Assembly: GCA_031430595.1 (NCBI GenBank)
Contig: JANPBU010000031.1
Span: 62,001 to 126,000 of the forward strand
Direction of reading: 5' to 3'
DNA: 64,000 nt
Source of the DNA: JANNBN01 sp031430595
GTDB lineage: Bacteria > Actinomycetota > Acidimicrobiia > Acidimicrobiales > JANYDT01
Shown: one piece after another, positions 1 to 8,084 of the stretch
Numbering within the stretch: the stretch's first letter is position 1
How the letters are laid out: every line of letters starts with the position of its first letter
Translations under genes and position numbers: made by a program
The notes under the pieces: model-generated
Database searches by the model: none
What the model saw: the letters and a program-made list of their open reading frames with translations, nothing else
What the model was told of the DNA's origin: nothing

Positions 1-968
1 GCAAGCCATTCTTCACTGTTCGTCGAACAAAACCCGTTTCCTTCAGTACCTGCGTAGTATTCGAATATTATCGGACCCCACCACGAAATCATCTGGTGCT
101 TAATCGGTATGGGGCATGGTGCAGCTGCGTGAATCACTGCCTCGAGCGAGGATACGTCGTACTTCTGGCGAATGTCGAGATCGAGCTTAAGCATGCGTAC
201 AAACATCGTCGGCACAAACTGTCCTTGTGTCACCTTGTAGCGATCAATCAAACGTAAACAGTTCTCAGCGTCAAAATTTTCCATAGCGATGACGGTGCCG
301 CCCATTCGCAGCACACTCAATACGTAACGAAGCGGTGCCGCATGGTAAAACGGTGCAGGTGATATGTATACAGACGATGTCCTGAGGCCGTACAGACCTT
401 GTAACAGCATCATGAGAGCGGGCGCCTGGTCAAGTGGAGTGAGTGCGAGGGTGACCTTCACACCTTTGGGCCGACCGGTTGTGCCTGAGGAGTAAAGCAT
501 GTCGCCACCCTGGGCTTCATCCTCGATTGGCGTGGTTGGCATGTCAGCCAAGAGTGCTTCAAGTGAATCAAAGCCTTCGATGGTGCCATCGAGCATTGCG
601 CGCAGAGTCACCTGCGGGATGAGGGATGAAACCTGTTCCGCAATCTCAGCTTTGAGTTTCGAAGTAAAAAATGCTTTCGCCCCACAGTCGTTGACGATGT
701 ATTCGAGTTCGCCAAGCGTCAGGCGACTCGAAGCTGCGGTGTATTGCAACCCGGCCCGGTGAGCACCCCAACAAATTCGAAAAAACCACGGATGGTTTTC
801 CATCATGATCGCCACCGCATCACCGTGTTGCAAGCCAGCCCGGCGCAATAGGTGAGCCACCCGATTTGAATCGGCTTCAAACTGAGCGTATGAAATCACT
901 TCGCCGGTTGCGGCCATGATCATGGCTGGCTTGTCGGGGCTTGCGGTTGCGAAAATACCTGGATGCAC
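1..968 (-). CDS. AMP-dependent acyl-CoA synthetase/ligase, 3' part outside the window
   Basis: Adenylate-forming enzyme that activates a carboxylic acid as acyl-AMP and then acyl-CoA. The GTG at 968-966 is the first start after an in-frame stop (980-978), giving about 322 visible residues that run off the left edge. The ATP-binding motif YSSGTTGRPKGV lies near residues 158-169, and the later YYAGTEGNGF element (acyl-adenylate loop) is present near the edge. The N-terminal stretch HPGIFATASPDKPAMI is typical of the family. The C-terminal lid domain lies outside the window. Fatty-acid, cyclohexanecarboxylate or other acid specificity cannot be told. It is transcribed away from the AlkA-like gene's 3' end, separated by about 40 bp that contain a 15-bp palindrome. 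Confidence 0.85.
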   Translation of the reverse strand, partial: MHPGIFATASPDKPAMIMAATGEVISYAQFEADSNRVAHLLRRAGLQHGDAVAIMMENHPWFFRICWGAHRAGLQYTAASSRLTLGELEYIVNDCGAKAFFTSKLKAEIAEQVSSLIPQVTLRAMLDGTIEGFDSLEALLADMPTTPIEDEAQGGDMLYSSGTTGRPKGVKVTLALTPLDQAPALMMLLQGLYGLRTSSVYISPAPFYHAAPLRYVLSVLRMGGTVIAMENFDAENCLRLIDRYKVTQGQFVPTMFVRMLKLDLDIRQKYDVSSLEAVIHAAAPCPIPIKHQMISWWGPIIFEYYAGTEGNGFCSTNSEEWL

Positions 969-1009
969 GATGCGAAGCTACTCGAACGTAACGTTCGCAT
1001 ACCAAACAG

Positions 1010-1948
1010 CTACCAGCGTTTCTGAATGGTGATCCGTGGGCCGTATTTGGGGGCTCCGAGGCCAGATGAGCCGATGATTCGCATCATTCGGGCACGGTGC
1101 GGGCGGTAAGGCTCGAGAAGCTCAACCATTCGTTCGTCGGTACCCCGAGGCTCGCCAGCCAGTGCCCATGACACCCAGTTTTTGAGGTGATAGTCGCCGA
1201 CGCTGACGGCGTCGCCATCACCCAACGCAATGACGGCGACTTCATTGATGGTCCACACGCCGATACCGGGGATGGAACCAAGACGCCGACACGCTTCCGG
1301 TATCGAAATCGCCGCTGCCTCGTCAAGGCGATGAGCATAACTGGCCGCCTGGCGGATAGTGTCGGCGCGCTTACGTTCAACGTTTGCTGCCATAAACACG
1401 TGATGAGGGGTACCAGCAACGACCTGGGCGTTGGGTGGCAACACGAGGGGCGGGCCATGTGAGGGGCGAGGGGCAGAAACACTGAGCGCTTTTTGCAAAG
1501 CCGACAGTGACTGCCCGGCTTCAAGCCCAGTTACCTTTTGCTCAAGGATTACCCGAAAGAGCGTCTCCCACACCGCTTGTGTGCACGGGGTGCGAACGCC
1601 AAGTTTTGCCCGCCACGTTCGATACAGCAGTTCGTGTTTTGTACGATCAATCGAAAAATCACCATCGTCATCGTCGGCCCCAACCAACACCGGTGCCCGA
1701 TCAGTGAGCCACCCGGCCCCCGGGCCCCAAGCGGTCGAGGTAATGACATCTGCGACTTGGGTGATGTGCTGGGTGGCGACACCATCGGGGGTAGTTGTGG
1801 CCCGCCAAACCCCTTCCGTCGGGGTTCGCCCAAACCGCATGGTTCCGTCTGAGCGGCCTCGCCACATTGGCCGAAGCGTCGCCATCACATCGGTGACGTG
1901 CGGCGGCCGAAACGTTCGTGTGATTGGGTTTGCGGTCATAGGCAACAT
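1010..1948 (-). CDS. DNA-3-methyladenine glycosylase II-like protein (HhH-GPD, AlkA type)
   Basis: Base-excision repair glycosylase of the HhH-GPD superfamily, expected to remove alkylated bases. The helix-hairpin-helix is seen at residues 223-240 (LGSIPGIGVWTINEVAVI), followed by the GPD segment VSVGDYHLKNW, in which D252 is the expected catalytic aspartate. The 312-residue length with an N-terminal domain of about 110 residues fits AlkA rather than Nth/MutY, and no iron-sulfur cysteine cluster is present. An alternative ATG at codon 4 is possible. It is followed upstream by a histidine phosphatase gene on the same strand (22-bp gap). Substrate range is inferred from the family. Confidence 0.8.
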   Translation of the reverse strand: MLPMTANPITRTFRPPHVTDVMATLRPMWRGRSDGTMRFGRTPTEGVWRATTTPDGVATQHITQVADVITSTAWGPGAGWLTDRAPVLVGADDDDGDFSIDRTKHELLYRTWRAKLGVRTPCTQAVWETLFRVILEQKVTGLEAGQSLSALQKALSVSAPRPSHGPPLVLPPNAQVVAGTPHHVFMAANVERKRADTIRQAASYAHRLDEAAAISIPEACRRLGSIPGIGVWTINEVAVIALGDGDAVSVGDYHLKNWVSWALAGEPRGTDERMVELLEPYRPHRARMMRIIGSSGLGAPKYGPRITIQKRW

Positions 1949-1969
1949 CGCTAAGCAAGTTGAAACTGG

Positions 1970-2578
1970 CTATCGAAGGAGTAGGTCGCTACCGTGAAGA
2001 TGGCCTGCCTCGTTAAGTGACAACACACTGCGTTGACCCGATGATGCAGCCCGAAATCGGTTGATGCTTGTGTAGGTCGGTTGAAAAAACCCGAAGGGAT
2101 TTTCTAGATCCAAAATACTTGCTGCGTACGTATTAATTACCCCACCATGACAAACCATTGCCACTGTTTCACCTCGATGACGAGCGATGATTTCTTCGGT
2201 TGCCTGAACGACCTCGCGTTGGAACTCGACGATGTCGATACCGAGATCTAGCTCACCGCGCAGAAGTGCTCGGTAAGCAACTTCATCTGTTGCCTTAAGT
2301 TCTTCCATCGGAATGTATTCGGATGCTTGACGGTCCCACTCGGCAATTCGGCTCTCGCTAACAATCGCGACACCCAACTTTGCGGCAAGCGGTTCTGCGG
2401 TTTGTTGGGCTCGACGCATAGGTGACGCATATACCGCTGCAATGGGTTCCTTAGCCAGCCACTCCGCTAGGTGTAGAGCTTGCGTGTGGCCAGCAGGCGA
2501 AAGTTCGGGGTCGGCAGCCAACCCATCGGTACGCTCGACTCGAAGAGGAAGCCCATGGCGAATAATTAACAGTTCCAT
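1970..2578 (-). CDS. Histidine phosphatase superfamily protein (phosphoglycerate mutase-like)
   Basis: The 202-residue protein begins with the phosphohistidine motif LIIRHG (H8) and carries the companion arginines in SPMRRAQQTA (R55/R56), an acidic residue near E79 and the second active-site histidine in MVCHGG (H144). All core catalytic residues of the histidine phosphatase clan are therefore present. Members act on sugar phosphates, nucleotides or protein phosphate, and nothing here fixes the substrate. It is one of two such proteins in the window (see 12147-12734). It is probably cotranscribed with the downstream glycosylase gene. The start at 2578 is an ATG directly before the conserved strand. 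Confidence 0.8.
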   Translation of the reverse strand: MELLIIRHGLPLRVERTDGLAADPELSPAGHTQALHLAEWLAKEPIAAVYASPMRRAQQTAEPLAAKLGVAIVSESRIAEWDRQASEYIPMEELKATDEVAYRALLRGELDLGIDIVEFQREVVQATEEIIARHRGETVAMVCHGGVINTYAASILDLENPFGFFQPTYTSINRFRAASSGQRSVLSLNEAGHLHGSDLLLR

Positions 2579-2644
2579 ATGAAGCAGAACGTTACCGTCA
2601 CGGGCCCTCTTGTTGTTTTTGCCTATCGGCGAACGCCTTTCGGG

Positions 2645-3229
2645 TTACGCCTTCTGGAAATATTCGGGTGCGCGACCTCGGGTACCCGGTGTCGCGCGCT
2701 GTCCAACGCTTCGAAGTTCTGTGCTCGCGACGAGTTCGCTCACTACCTTCTTGACTGTCATCAGTGACCCACCGGCACCGGCGACACAATCGGCCATCGA
2801 AAACGAGCCGGCTTGGTTGAGTGCCCATTGACGGATTGATGATGAGCTCACTGAGGCAGCCCGGGGCAAACCTGAGTTATTTGTAGATGTTGCCTTTTTC
2901 GCACCCTTTTTGCCTCGCCCGAGGTCAAAACCGGCTTCAGCTAACACAATGTCGTTCACGCCGAGTGATCGAAAGGCCGCAACGCTCACATCGTTGGTCG
3001 TAGCCCATGTTTTTGCTTGTTTAACAAATGCTGACCGCAGCGCTTGGCCGTCTGCGAGTTCGAGTCGTTCTAAAACGGTAAGTAACCGAAGGTTTTCGAG
3101 CACATCGTGCGAGCTGCTCAACGAGGCCTGGGTTGCGCTGATAGCAGCAGTATCGCGAGCGCTGGAAGGGTCTTTCAGGAAGTTGATATATGCGCGGACA
3201 GCATCATCGGGTGTTGTGAGAGTAGGCAT
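2645..3229 (-). CDS. Conserved hypothetical protein with possible C-terminal winged-helix segment
   Basis: A 194-residue soluble protein that I do not recognise by name. Residues 1-100 are helical (ENLRLLTVLERLELADGQAL). A short Lys-rich linker (GRGKKGAKKA) follows, and the last 65 residues (SSIRQWALNQAG, then VVSELVASTELRSVGQRA and a glycine/arginine-rich end) read like a winged-helix fold with a basic wing. A nucleic-acid-binding role is inferred only from this. The start codon is preceded by a TANNNT hexamer six nucleotides upstream, which supports position 3229 and a leaderless transcript. It stands alone between convergent and divergent neighbours. Confidence 0.6.
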   Translation of the reverse strand: MPTLTTPDDAVRAYINFLKDPSSARDTAAISATQASLSSSHDVLENLRLLTVLERLELADGQALRSAFVKQAKTWATTNDVSVAAFRSLGVNDIVLAEAGFDLGRGKKGAKKATSTNNSGLPRAASVSSSSIRQWALNQAGSFSMADCVAGAGGSLMTVKKVVSELVASTELRSVGQRATPGTRGRAPEYFQKA

Positions 3230-3235
3230 ATCTAC

Positions 3236-3241
3236 AGCATA
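3236..3241 (-). promoter_or_regulatory. -10 hexamer TATGCT of a leaderless promoter
   Basis: On the minus strand TATGCT is followed by exactly six nucleotides and then the ATG at 3229. This spacing would place transcription initiation at the start codon. No clear -35 is visible. Confidence 0.5.
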
Positions 3242-3255
3242 TATGCAGAATCAAG

Positions 3256-4449
3256 TTAAAGGAGCGCAGAAATCGCATCTTTCCAGCTCAGTTCGTCGAC
3301 TAGTAGTTGATGAACATTCATAAGTTGGCGAACCATTGAAACACCAAGCGCAGCAACAAGCTTGTTGTTCTTTCGATAAATTGCAACAAATTTCATGTCG
3401 TCGGTCGAGCCAGCGATTACCCGTACTTCGTCGAAGCCAGTGGTTCGACCGAAACACTGGATCTTTGCCCCGTACTGATCACTCCAAAAATAGGGGATCG
3501 GTGCATAGGGAACATCGACCCCGAGTATGGCGTTTGCGACATGTTCGCCAGATTCCACCGCATTCGTCCAATGTTCGATCCGGGCGGTCTCGGCGTAGCG
3601 CGGGTTTGTCCATCGGGCGACATCGCCAACCGCGAACATCGTTGGCGTCGCCCGCAAACGATCGTCGCACAGCACCCCGTTACTGATATCGCACTCTGTA
3701 CCGCCAAGCCACTCAGTATTCGGAACCACGCCAACTCCCACGACGATTACGTCAGCGCGAAGGCATTCGCCGTTGCTTAGGTGAACACCCAACGAATCAA
3801 TACTGACAACGGTGGTGTCACACAGAAGGCGCACCGACTGACGGTCGTGTAACCCGGCGCAAACCGAAGCCATTTCGGTACCCAATTGACGTTCCAGGGG
3901 CAGGTGGGCTGCCTCAACCACCGTGACGATTGCTCCGTTGGAAGACGCAGTCGACGCAACTTCCGCCCCTATGAAACCGCCACCCACGATGACGACACGC
4001 GACCCCTGAACGAGGAAGGCACGAATGTTGCGAGCGTCGTCGAGCGTTCGTAGCCCGTATACCGGTGGGTGATGGTCGCCAGCAAACACCTCAGGTGCAA
4101 GGCGACGGAGACGAGTACCAGTCGCAGCCACAAGCAAATCGAAACGAACTTGCCGCTGTGACACTGTCCGCAATTCGTGAGTAGAAAAATCAACCGACAC
4201 CACCGGATCTCCAGAGATCAGTGTCACATCCAGATCAGCTAAATCCGGAAATGCGGGCCGAAGAAGCAATTGATGAGCTTCACGCTTTCCAGCGAGATAT
4301 CCCTTCGAGAGTGGCGGCCGGTCGTAAGGAAGCTGAGACTCATCGCCAATAATGCTCAGACCTCCGTCGTATCCATTACGCCGCAGCGCTTCTGCAGTTC
4401 GAACCCCAGAAAGAGATGCACCGACTATCGCAATACTGTCGAACGACAT
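3256..4449 (-). CDS. FAD-dependent ferredoxin reductase (rhodocoxin/putidaredoxin reductase type)
   Basis: Flavoprotein that would pass electrons from NAD(P)H to the adjacent ferredoxin. The N-terminal FAD-binding Rossmann motif is IVGASLSGVRTAEALRRNG (residues 8-26), the ATGT motif follows at 109-112, a second nucleotide-binding motif VIVGGGFIGAEVAS lies at 153-166, and the FAD motif FAVGDVARW is near residue 275. The 397-residue length suits the oxygenase-coupled ferredoxin reductases. It begins immediately after the ferredoxin stop codon (no gap), and the ABM-domain gene overlaps the ferredoxin start, so the three form one operon. No cytochrome P450 or Rieske oxygenase alpha subunit lies in this operon, so the terminal acceptor is unknown. 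Confidence 0.85.
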   Translation of the reverse strand: MSFDSIAIVGASLSGVRTAEALRRNGYDGGLSIIGDESQLPYDRPPLSKGYLAGKREAHQLLLRPAFPDLADLDVTLISGDPVVSVDFSTHELRTVSQRQVRFDLLVAATGTRLRRLAPEVFAGDHHPPVYGLRTLDDARNIRAFLVQGSRVVIVGGGFIGAEVASTASSNGAIVTVVEAAHLPLERQLGTEMASVCAGLHDRQSVRLLCDTTVVSIDSLGVHLSNGECLRADVIVVGVGVVPNTEWLGGTECDISNGVLCDDRLRATPTMFAVGDVARWTNPRYAETARIEHWTNAVESGEHVANAILGVDVPYAPIPYFWSDQYGAKIQCFGRTTGFDEVRVIAGSTDDMKFVAIYRKNNKLVAALGVSMVRQLMNVHQLLVDELSWKDAISALL

Positions 4450-4641
4450 CTAGGAAATGGTGATGGCCTGAGTTGGGCACAGTCGAGCGCCTTCCTCAAC
4501 CTTTGCTCGAAGTTCTTCACCCGGCTCTTCGATAAGGATATACAGGAAACCATCATCGCGAACCTCAAACACTTCAGGGGCTGCACTCATACAAAGTGCA
4601 TTGCTTTGACAGCTATCAAAATCTACGGAAATTTTCATCAC
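4450..4641 (-). CDS. Ferredoxin, 3Fe-4S type
   Basis: A 63-residue ferredoxin with the pattern of actinobacterial P450-type ferredoxins: FDSCQSNALC (C-x5-C), then APEVFEV, and a final CPTQAI. Only three cysteines are in the cluster-binding arrangement, which fits a [3Fe-4S] centre. It sits between the ABM protein (4-bp ATGA overlap) and the reductase (directly adjacent), so it is the expected electron carrier for that reductase. The start is fixed by the overlap and the conserved N-terminus. Confidence 0.85.
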   Translation of the reverse strand: MMKISVDFDSCQSNALCMSAAPEVFEVRDDGFLYILIEEPGEELRAKVEEGARLCPTQAITIS

Positions 4642-4943
4642 AAACCTTTCGAGACAACATCGTTCAATTTGATCAGCTCTGGTCGGCCGCCGAGTAGACC
4701 GGCAAGCTTTGGACCAAGTTCTTTCATAACCGTCGAACCGCTGTGTGCTGCCAGCGCCTCTTCATCGCTGTACCGCTCATAAAACCAGACGGTCACTTCG
4801 TCATCTGCCGATGTATGAAGGGCGTACACCTGGGTGCCGGGCTCAGTTTTGGTATGCTCGACCATTCCCGAAAGTACAGCAACGAGTTCAGAGCGCTTAC
4901 CTTCGGCGGCGGTGAGTTTGGCGAGGATCACAGGCTTAGACAT
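4638..4943 (-). CDS. Antibiotic biosynthesis monooxygenase (ABM/YgiN-like) domain protein
   Basis: A 101-residue single-domain protein of the dimeric alpha/beta-barrel ABM fold: VILAKLTAAEGKRSELVAVL, then EPGTQVYALHTS, VWFYERYSDEEALAAHSGS and a terminal LGPKLAGLLGG. These match the YgiN/ABM pattern, where an aromatic-rich strand (WFYERY) precedes the helix. Family members oxidise quinols or polyketide intermediates without cofactors, though many have no known substrate. It is the first gene of the ABM-ferredoxin-reductase operon and has its own leaderless-type promoter. Whether the ferredoxin pair actually feeds this protein is unknown, since ABM enzymes normally need no electron donor. Confidence 0.75.
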   Translation of the reverse strand: MSKPVILAKLTAAEGKRSELVAVLSGMVEHTKTEPGTQVYALHTSADDEVTVWFYERYSDEEALAAHSGSTVMKELGPKLAGLLGGRPELIKLNDVVSKGL

Positions 4944-4950
4944 ACATCGA

Positions 4951-4956
4951 ACCGTA
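4951..4956 (-). promoter_or_regulatory. -10 hexamer TACGGT upstream of the ABM-ferredoxin operon
   Basis: TACGGT on the minus strand lies seven nucleotides before the ATG at 4943, consistent with a leaderless or nearly leaderless operon mRNA. Confidence 0.45.
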
Positions 4957-5052
4957 GCGACTTTCGCGACGATCTAGCCACTTCAAATCAATTGAGGTCA
5001 AATCGGTTGAATTGGGGCAACCGGATTGCCAATTCGTGACACGATCGGAGCT

Positions 5053-5496
5053 ATGACTGAACGCCCAGTGACCCTCAGTACCGGTCTTCCTCACACGATT
5101 CTCGATGCTGAACCACCCGAAGCCCTGGCTGCGCTGGCGGTCGCTATGACCGAAACCGACCTGGGTCTTCGCAGAGATGCTGTTTCGGCTGTTGCTGCTC
5201 AGTGGCCACGAATGCTCGACGCATGGGCCCAACTGGCGATTCTTGGTCGTGACCCCATCGAACGCTATGCAGCGGCGCGGGTTGGTTATCACCGTGGCCT
5301 CGATCGGCTTCGAGGGTCGGGGTGGCGTGGCAGCGGCTACGTATTTTGGAAACACGAAACCAACCGTGGGTTTCTCAGTGCGCTTAACAGTCTTCGAGGG
5401 GCCGCAGCCGAAATTGGTGAAGCCGACGAGGAAGAACGATGTGCCCTGTTCCTTGTCCAGTTAGATCCGCAATTTCGCAGCAACACTGACCAATGA
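5053..5496 (+). CDS. DUF3151 family protein
   Basis: A 147-residue protein with the DUF3151 signature: YAAARVGYHRGLDRLRGSG, then WRGSGYVFWKHETNRGFL and, near the end, IGEADEEERCALFLVQLDP. The family is largely actinobacterial and has no established function known to me. The ATG at 5053 is preferred over the upstream TTG (5026) because a GGAG element lies just upstream and the family begins near this point. Its stop overlaps the start of the threonine dehydratase gene (ATGA), so the two are translationally linked, followed by HisN. Confidence 0.85.
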   Translation: MTERPVTLSTGLPHTILDAEPPEALAALAVAMTETDLGLRRDAVSAVAAQWPRMLDAWAQLAILGRDPIERYAAARVGYHRGLDRLRGSGWRGSGYVFWKHETNRGFLSALNSLRGAAAEIGEADEEERCALFLVQLDPQFRSNTDQ

Positions 5497-6476
5497 ATGG
5501 CAGCGTGATGCTGGAAGATCTCGAAGTTTCACTTGCTGACATCGAAGCAGCAGCAGTCCGAATTGACGGCCAGGTGCACCACACGCCGCTATTGACATCG
5601 CGATTGGTAGACGAGCGAATTGGCGCTCATGTCTTGGCCAAGGCCGAGCATCTGCAACGCAGCGGGTCATTCAAGATTCGCGGTGCCTACAACCGACTTG
5701 TTCAACTTTCTACCGAAGAGCGACGATGTGGTGTGGTTGCGTTTTCCTCAGGCAATCACGCTCAAGGTGTTGCGTTAGCGGCGCAGTTACTAGGAATTAA
5801 TGCGATCATCGTCATGCCACTCGATGCTCCGGCGGTAAAGAAGCAGGCCACGCGTGACTATGGGGCAACAGTGGTTGAGTACGACCGATACACAGAGAAT
5901 CGTGAAGAAGTTGCCGCAAAGGTTGCTGGCAACCTTGGTTCGGTCATTGTTCCTCCGTTCAACGATCTACGGGTTATCGCCGGGCAGGGCACGGTCGGCT
6001 TGGAATGTATTGACGCCTTTGCCGATATTGATGTTGCGGTGCTTCCTGTGGGCGGGGGAGGCTTAGCGAGCGGAATGGCGATTGCGTTGAAGGCTCGAAA
6101 GCCTTCCATTCGAATTTATGGTGTCGAGCCTGCCGCTGCCGATGATGCCAAACAGAGCTTGGCCGCTGGTCGGATAGTAACGATCCCTCAACCGGTAACC
6201 ATCGCCGACGGTGTTGCGACCCCAGCAATAGGTACCCATACGTTCCCGGTTTTGGCCTCGTTGTTGGAAGAAATTGTGACAGTAACTGAAGATGAAATCC
6301 TCAGTGCCCTTGGCTTCATCGTGACTCGAATGAAGCAGGCCGTCGAACCAACAGGTGCGCTTACAACTGCGGCGCTGTTCGAGGGGCGAATTCCTGATAT
6401 TGCAGGAAAAAATGTATTGACAGTTTTCTGTGGTGGCAACCTTGATCCTTCCCTGTTGGCGTCTGTGAAGATATGA
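5493..6476 (+). CDS. Threonine/serine dehydratase (PLP fold-type II)
   Basis: Pyridoxal-phosphate enzyme expected to deaminate threonine (or serine) to the 2-oxo acid. The PLP lysine is K61 in RSGSFKIRGA, the substrate loop SSGNHAQG is at 85-92, and the phosphate-binding glycine loop PVGGGGLASG lies near 186-195. The length of 327 residues without a C-terminal ACT domain indicates a short, catabolic-type or biosynthetic-lite enzyme rather than classical allosteric IlvA. Serine racemase is a possible alternative in this fold. The start overlaps the DUF3151 stop and the end overlaps the HisN start, so it is the middle gene of an operon. Confidence 0.85.
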   Translation: MNGSVMLEDLEVSLADIEAAAVRIDGQVHHTPLLTSRLVDERIGAHVLAKAEHLQRSGSFKIRGAYNRLVQLSTEERRCGVVAFSSGNHAQGVALAAQLLGINAIIVMPLDAPAVKKQATRDYGATVVEYDRYTENREEVAAKVAGNLGSVIVPPFNDLRVIAGQGTVGLECIDAFADIDVAVLPVGGGGLASGMAIALKARKPSIRIYGVEPAAADDAKQSLAAGRIVTIPQPVTIADGVATPAIGTHTFPVLASLLEEIVTVTEDEILSALGFIVTRMKQAVEPTGALTTAALFEGRIPDIAGKNVLTVFCGGNLDPSLLASVKI

Positions 6477-7249
6477 GTTTTGAACTCAGCGAGTTAGCAC
6501 CATTCTTGATTGAGTTGGCAGATCTTGCGGACTCCATCAGTATGCGTCACTACGATGCGCAAGACTTTGTCATTGAAACTAAGGCCGATCGAACAGAAGT
6601 GACCGTGGCCGACCGTGGGGTTGAGCAGGCGCTGAAAGGTGCAATAGCTGTTCGCTTTCCAACCCATCAAGTACTGGGTGAAGAGTTTGGTGTTCAGGGT
6701 GGTGATGCATCAAGTGGCTTCCGTTGGATACTTGACCCGATTGATGGCACCTCGAATTATGTTCGCCACGTACCCGTTTGGGCGACCCTCATTGCGTTGG
6801 AGCACGATGGGATCTTGATCGCTTCGATGGTTTCGTGCCCTGCGCTTTCGCGTCGTTGGTGGGCGATACAAGGGGCAGGTGCATTTGCCGACGGTCGACC
6901 GATGAAAGTGTCGTCGGTTGCCGACGTTTCGAATGCGTTTGTCAGCTATTCAGATGGTCATTGGACCGATACTGAAATGCGTAAACGACTTGACACCCTG
7001 TTGGGCCAATGTGCTCGGCAGCGTTGTTTTGGTGACTTCTGGCAGCACATGTTGGTTGCCGAAGGCGCCCTTGACATTGCCATCGAGCCCATAGTGAGCC
7101 TGTGGGATCTTGCCGCCATTCAGCTCATTGTCGAAGAAGCTGGCGGCACGTTTACCGACATTTTGGGGTTGGCGCGCGCCGACCAGGGAAGTGCAGTCTC
7201 AACCAATGGGTTGTTGCATGCGGTGACACTGTCTGCGCTTCAATCGTGA
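6473..7249 (+). CDS. hisN: Inositol-monophosphatase family phosphatase, probably histidinol-phosphatase HisN
   Basis: Mg-dependent phosphatase of 258 residues. The metal ligands are visible: E70/E71 in GEEFG, D88/D91 in ILDPIDGTSNYV, and D212 in SLWDLAAIQ. The segment GTSNYVRHVPVWATLIAL closely follows the actinobacterial HisN signature rather than that of SuhB or CysQ, so dephosphorylation of L-histidinol phosphate in histidine biosynthesis is the likely reaction. It overlaps the upstream dehydratase gene by four bases. The other his genes are not in the window, so the assignment rests on the sequence signature. Confidence 0.75.
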   Translation: MSFELSELAPFLIELADLADSISMRHYDAQDFVIETKADRTEVTVADRGVEQALKGAIAVRFPTHQVLGEEFGVQGGDASSGFRWILDPIDGTSNYVRHVPVWATLIALEHDGILIASMVSCPALSRRWWAIQGAGAFADGRPMKVSSVADVSNAFVSYSDGHWTDTEMRKRLDTLLGQCARQRCFGDFWQHMLVAEGALDIAIEPIVSLWDLAAIQLIVEEAGGTFTDILGLARADQGSAVSTNGLLHAVTLSALQS

Positions 7250-7268
7250 CCATTGACGGTGAGCTCGT

Positions 7269-8084
7269 ATGACCACGCAACTACGTCTCGTCACTTCCAA
7301 CCTGCTGCACGGGCGGTCGCTTGACGACGGCCAGGTCGAGACTAATCGTTTCGTACGCGCACTTAGTGACCTGCAACCAAATGTTCTTGCCATTCAAGAG
7401 GTAGATCGGTTTCAATCGCGTAGCTTGATGGTCGACCAGACCGCCGAGATTGCCGCAGCTATTCCTGGCGCCTCGTGGCGATTCGTACCGGCTATTACCG
7501 GCCTGCCCGGTGGGTCTTGGTTACCTGCCACCGATACCGACCTAGCGAGTGGCCACGATTTGGTTGCCGTCGACCCCGGTCGACCTGCCTACGGAACCGG
7601 CCTGATCACCACGTTGCCGGTACTTTCTTGGCATGTGATTCGGGTAAGGCCCTTCAGATTCAGGGCGCCGGTATTCATTCCGGGGATTAACAAGTGGATG
7701 ATGATCGACGACGAGCCCAGGGTCTGCATTGCTGCGGTTGTTGAGTTCAACGGGCGGCCCCTAACGATCGCTGGAACCCACGCGTCGTTTGTGCCAGGGT
7801 GGAACGTGCCGCAACTACGCCATATCGTCAAGGCGCTTGGTGCCCTCCCGGCCCCGCGACTTTTGCTTGGTGACCTTAACCTTCCAGCACCGGTTCCGGC
7901 TGCGGTAACCCGGTGGAAGTCTCTCGCTAACGCGTTACCGACGTTCCCTTCGCCCAACCCAAAACTTCAACTCGATCATATGTTGCTTGATGATCCGGGA
8001 GGAAGACTTCGAGTTTGCGTGCCGGCACGCACCGAACATCTACCGTTTAGTGATCACCGTGCGTTGGTCGTCGATGTTGAGTGA
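7269..8084 (+). CDS. Endonuclease/exonuclease/phosphatase family protein
   Basis: A 271-residue EEP-fold hydrolase. The fold's conserved points are in order: TSNLLHG near the N-terminus (metal-binding Asn), LAIQEVDRFQ (metal-binding Glu), AGTHASF (catalytic His region), LLGDLNLP (Asp/Asn pair) and a terminal LPFSDHRALVVDVE (final Asp-His). No signal peptide is visible, so it is probably cytoplasmic. Substrates of the family range from DNA to phosphoinositides, and the sequence does not decide. It lies 19 bp after hisN and overlaps the MobA-like gene at its 3' end. Confidence 0.8.
   Translation: MTTQLRLVTSNLLHGRSLDDGQVETNRFVRALSDLQPNVLAIQEVDRFQSRSLMVDQTAEIAAAIPGASWRFVPAITGLPGGSWLPATDTDLASGHDLVAVDPGRPAYGTGLITTLPVLSWHVIRVRPFRFRAPVFIPGINKWMMIDDEPRVCIAAVVEFNGRPLTIAGTHASFVPGWNVPQLRHIVKALGALPAPRLLLGDLNLPAPVPAAVTRWKSLANALPTFPSPNPKLQLDHMLLDDPGGRLRVCVPARTEHLPFSDHRALVVDVE

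Noticed and set aside
983..997. Palindrome CGAACGTAACGTTCG near a DNA-repair gene, resembling an actinobacterial LexA (SOS) box
   Set aside because: The half-sites GAAC and GTTC are separated by five bases instead of the four in LexA boxes, and it lies at the 3' end of the glycosylase gene, in front of the acyl-CoA synthetase gene rather than the repair gene.
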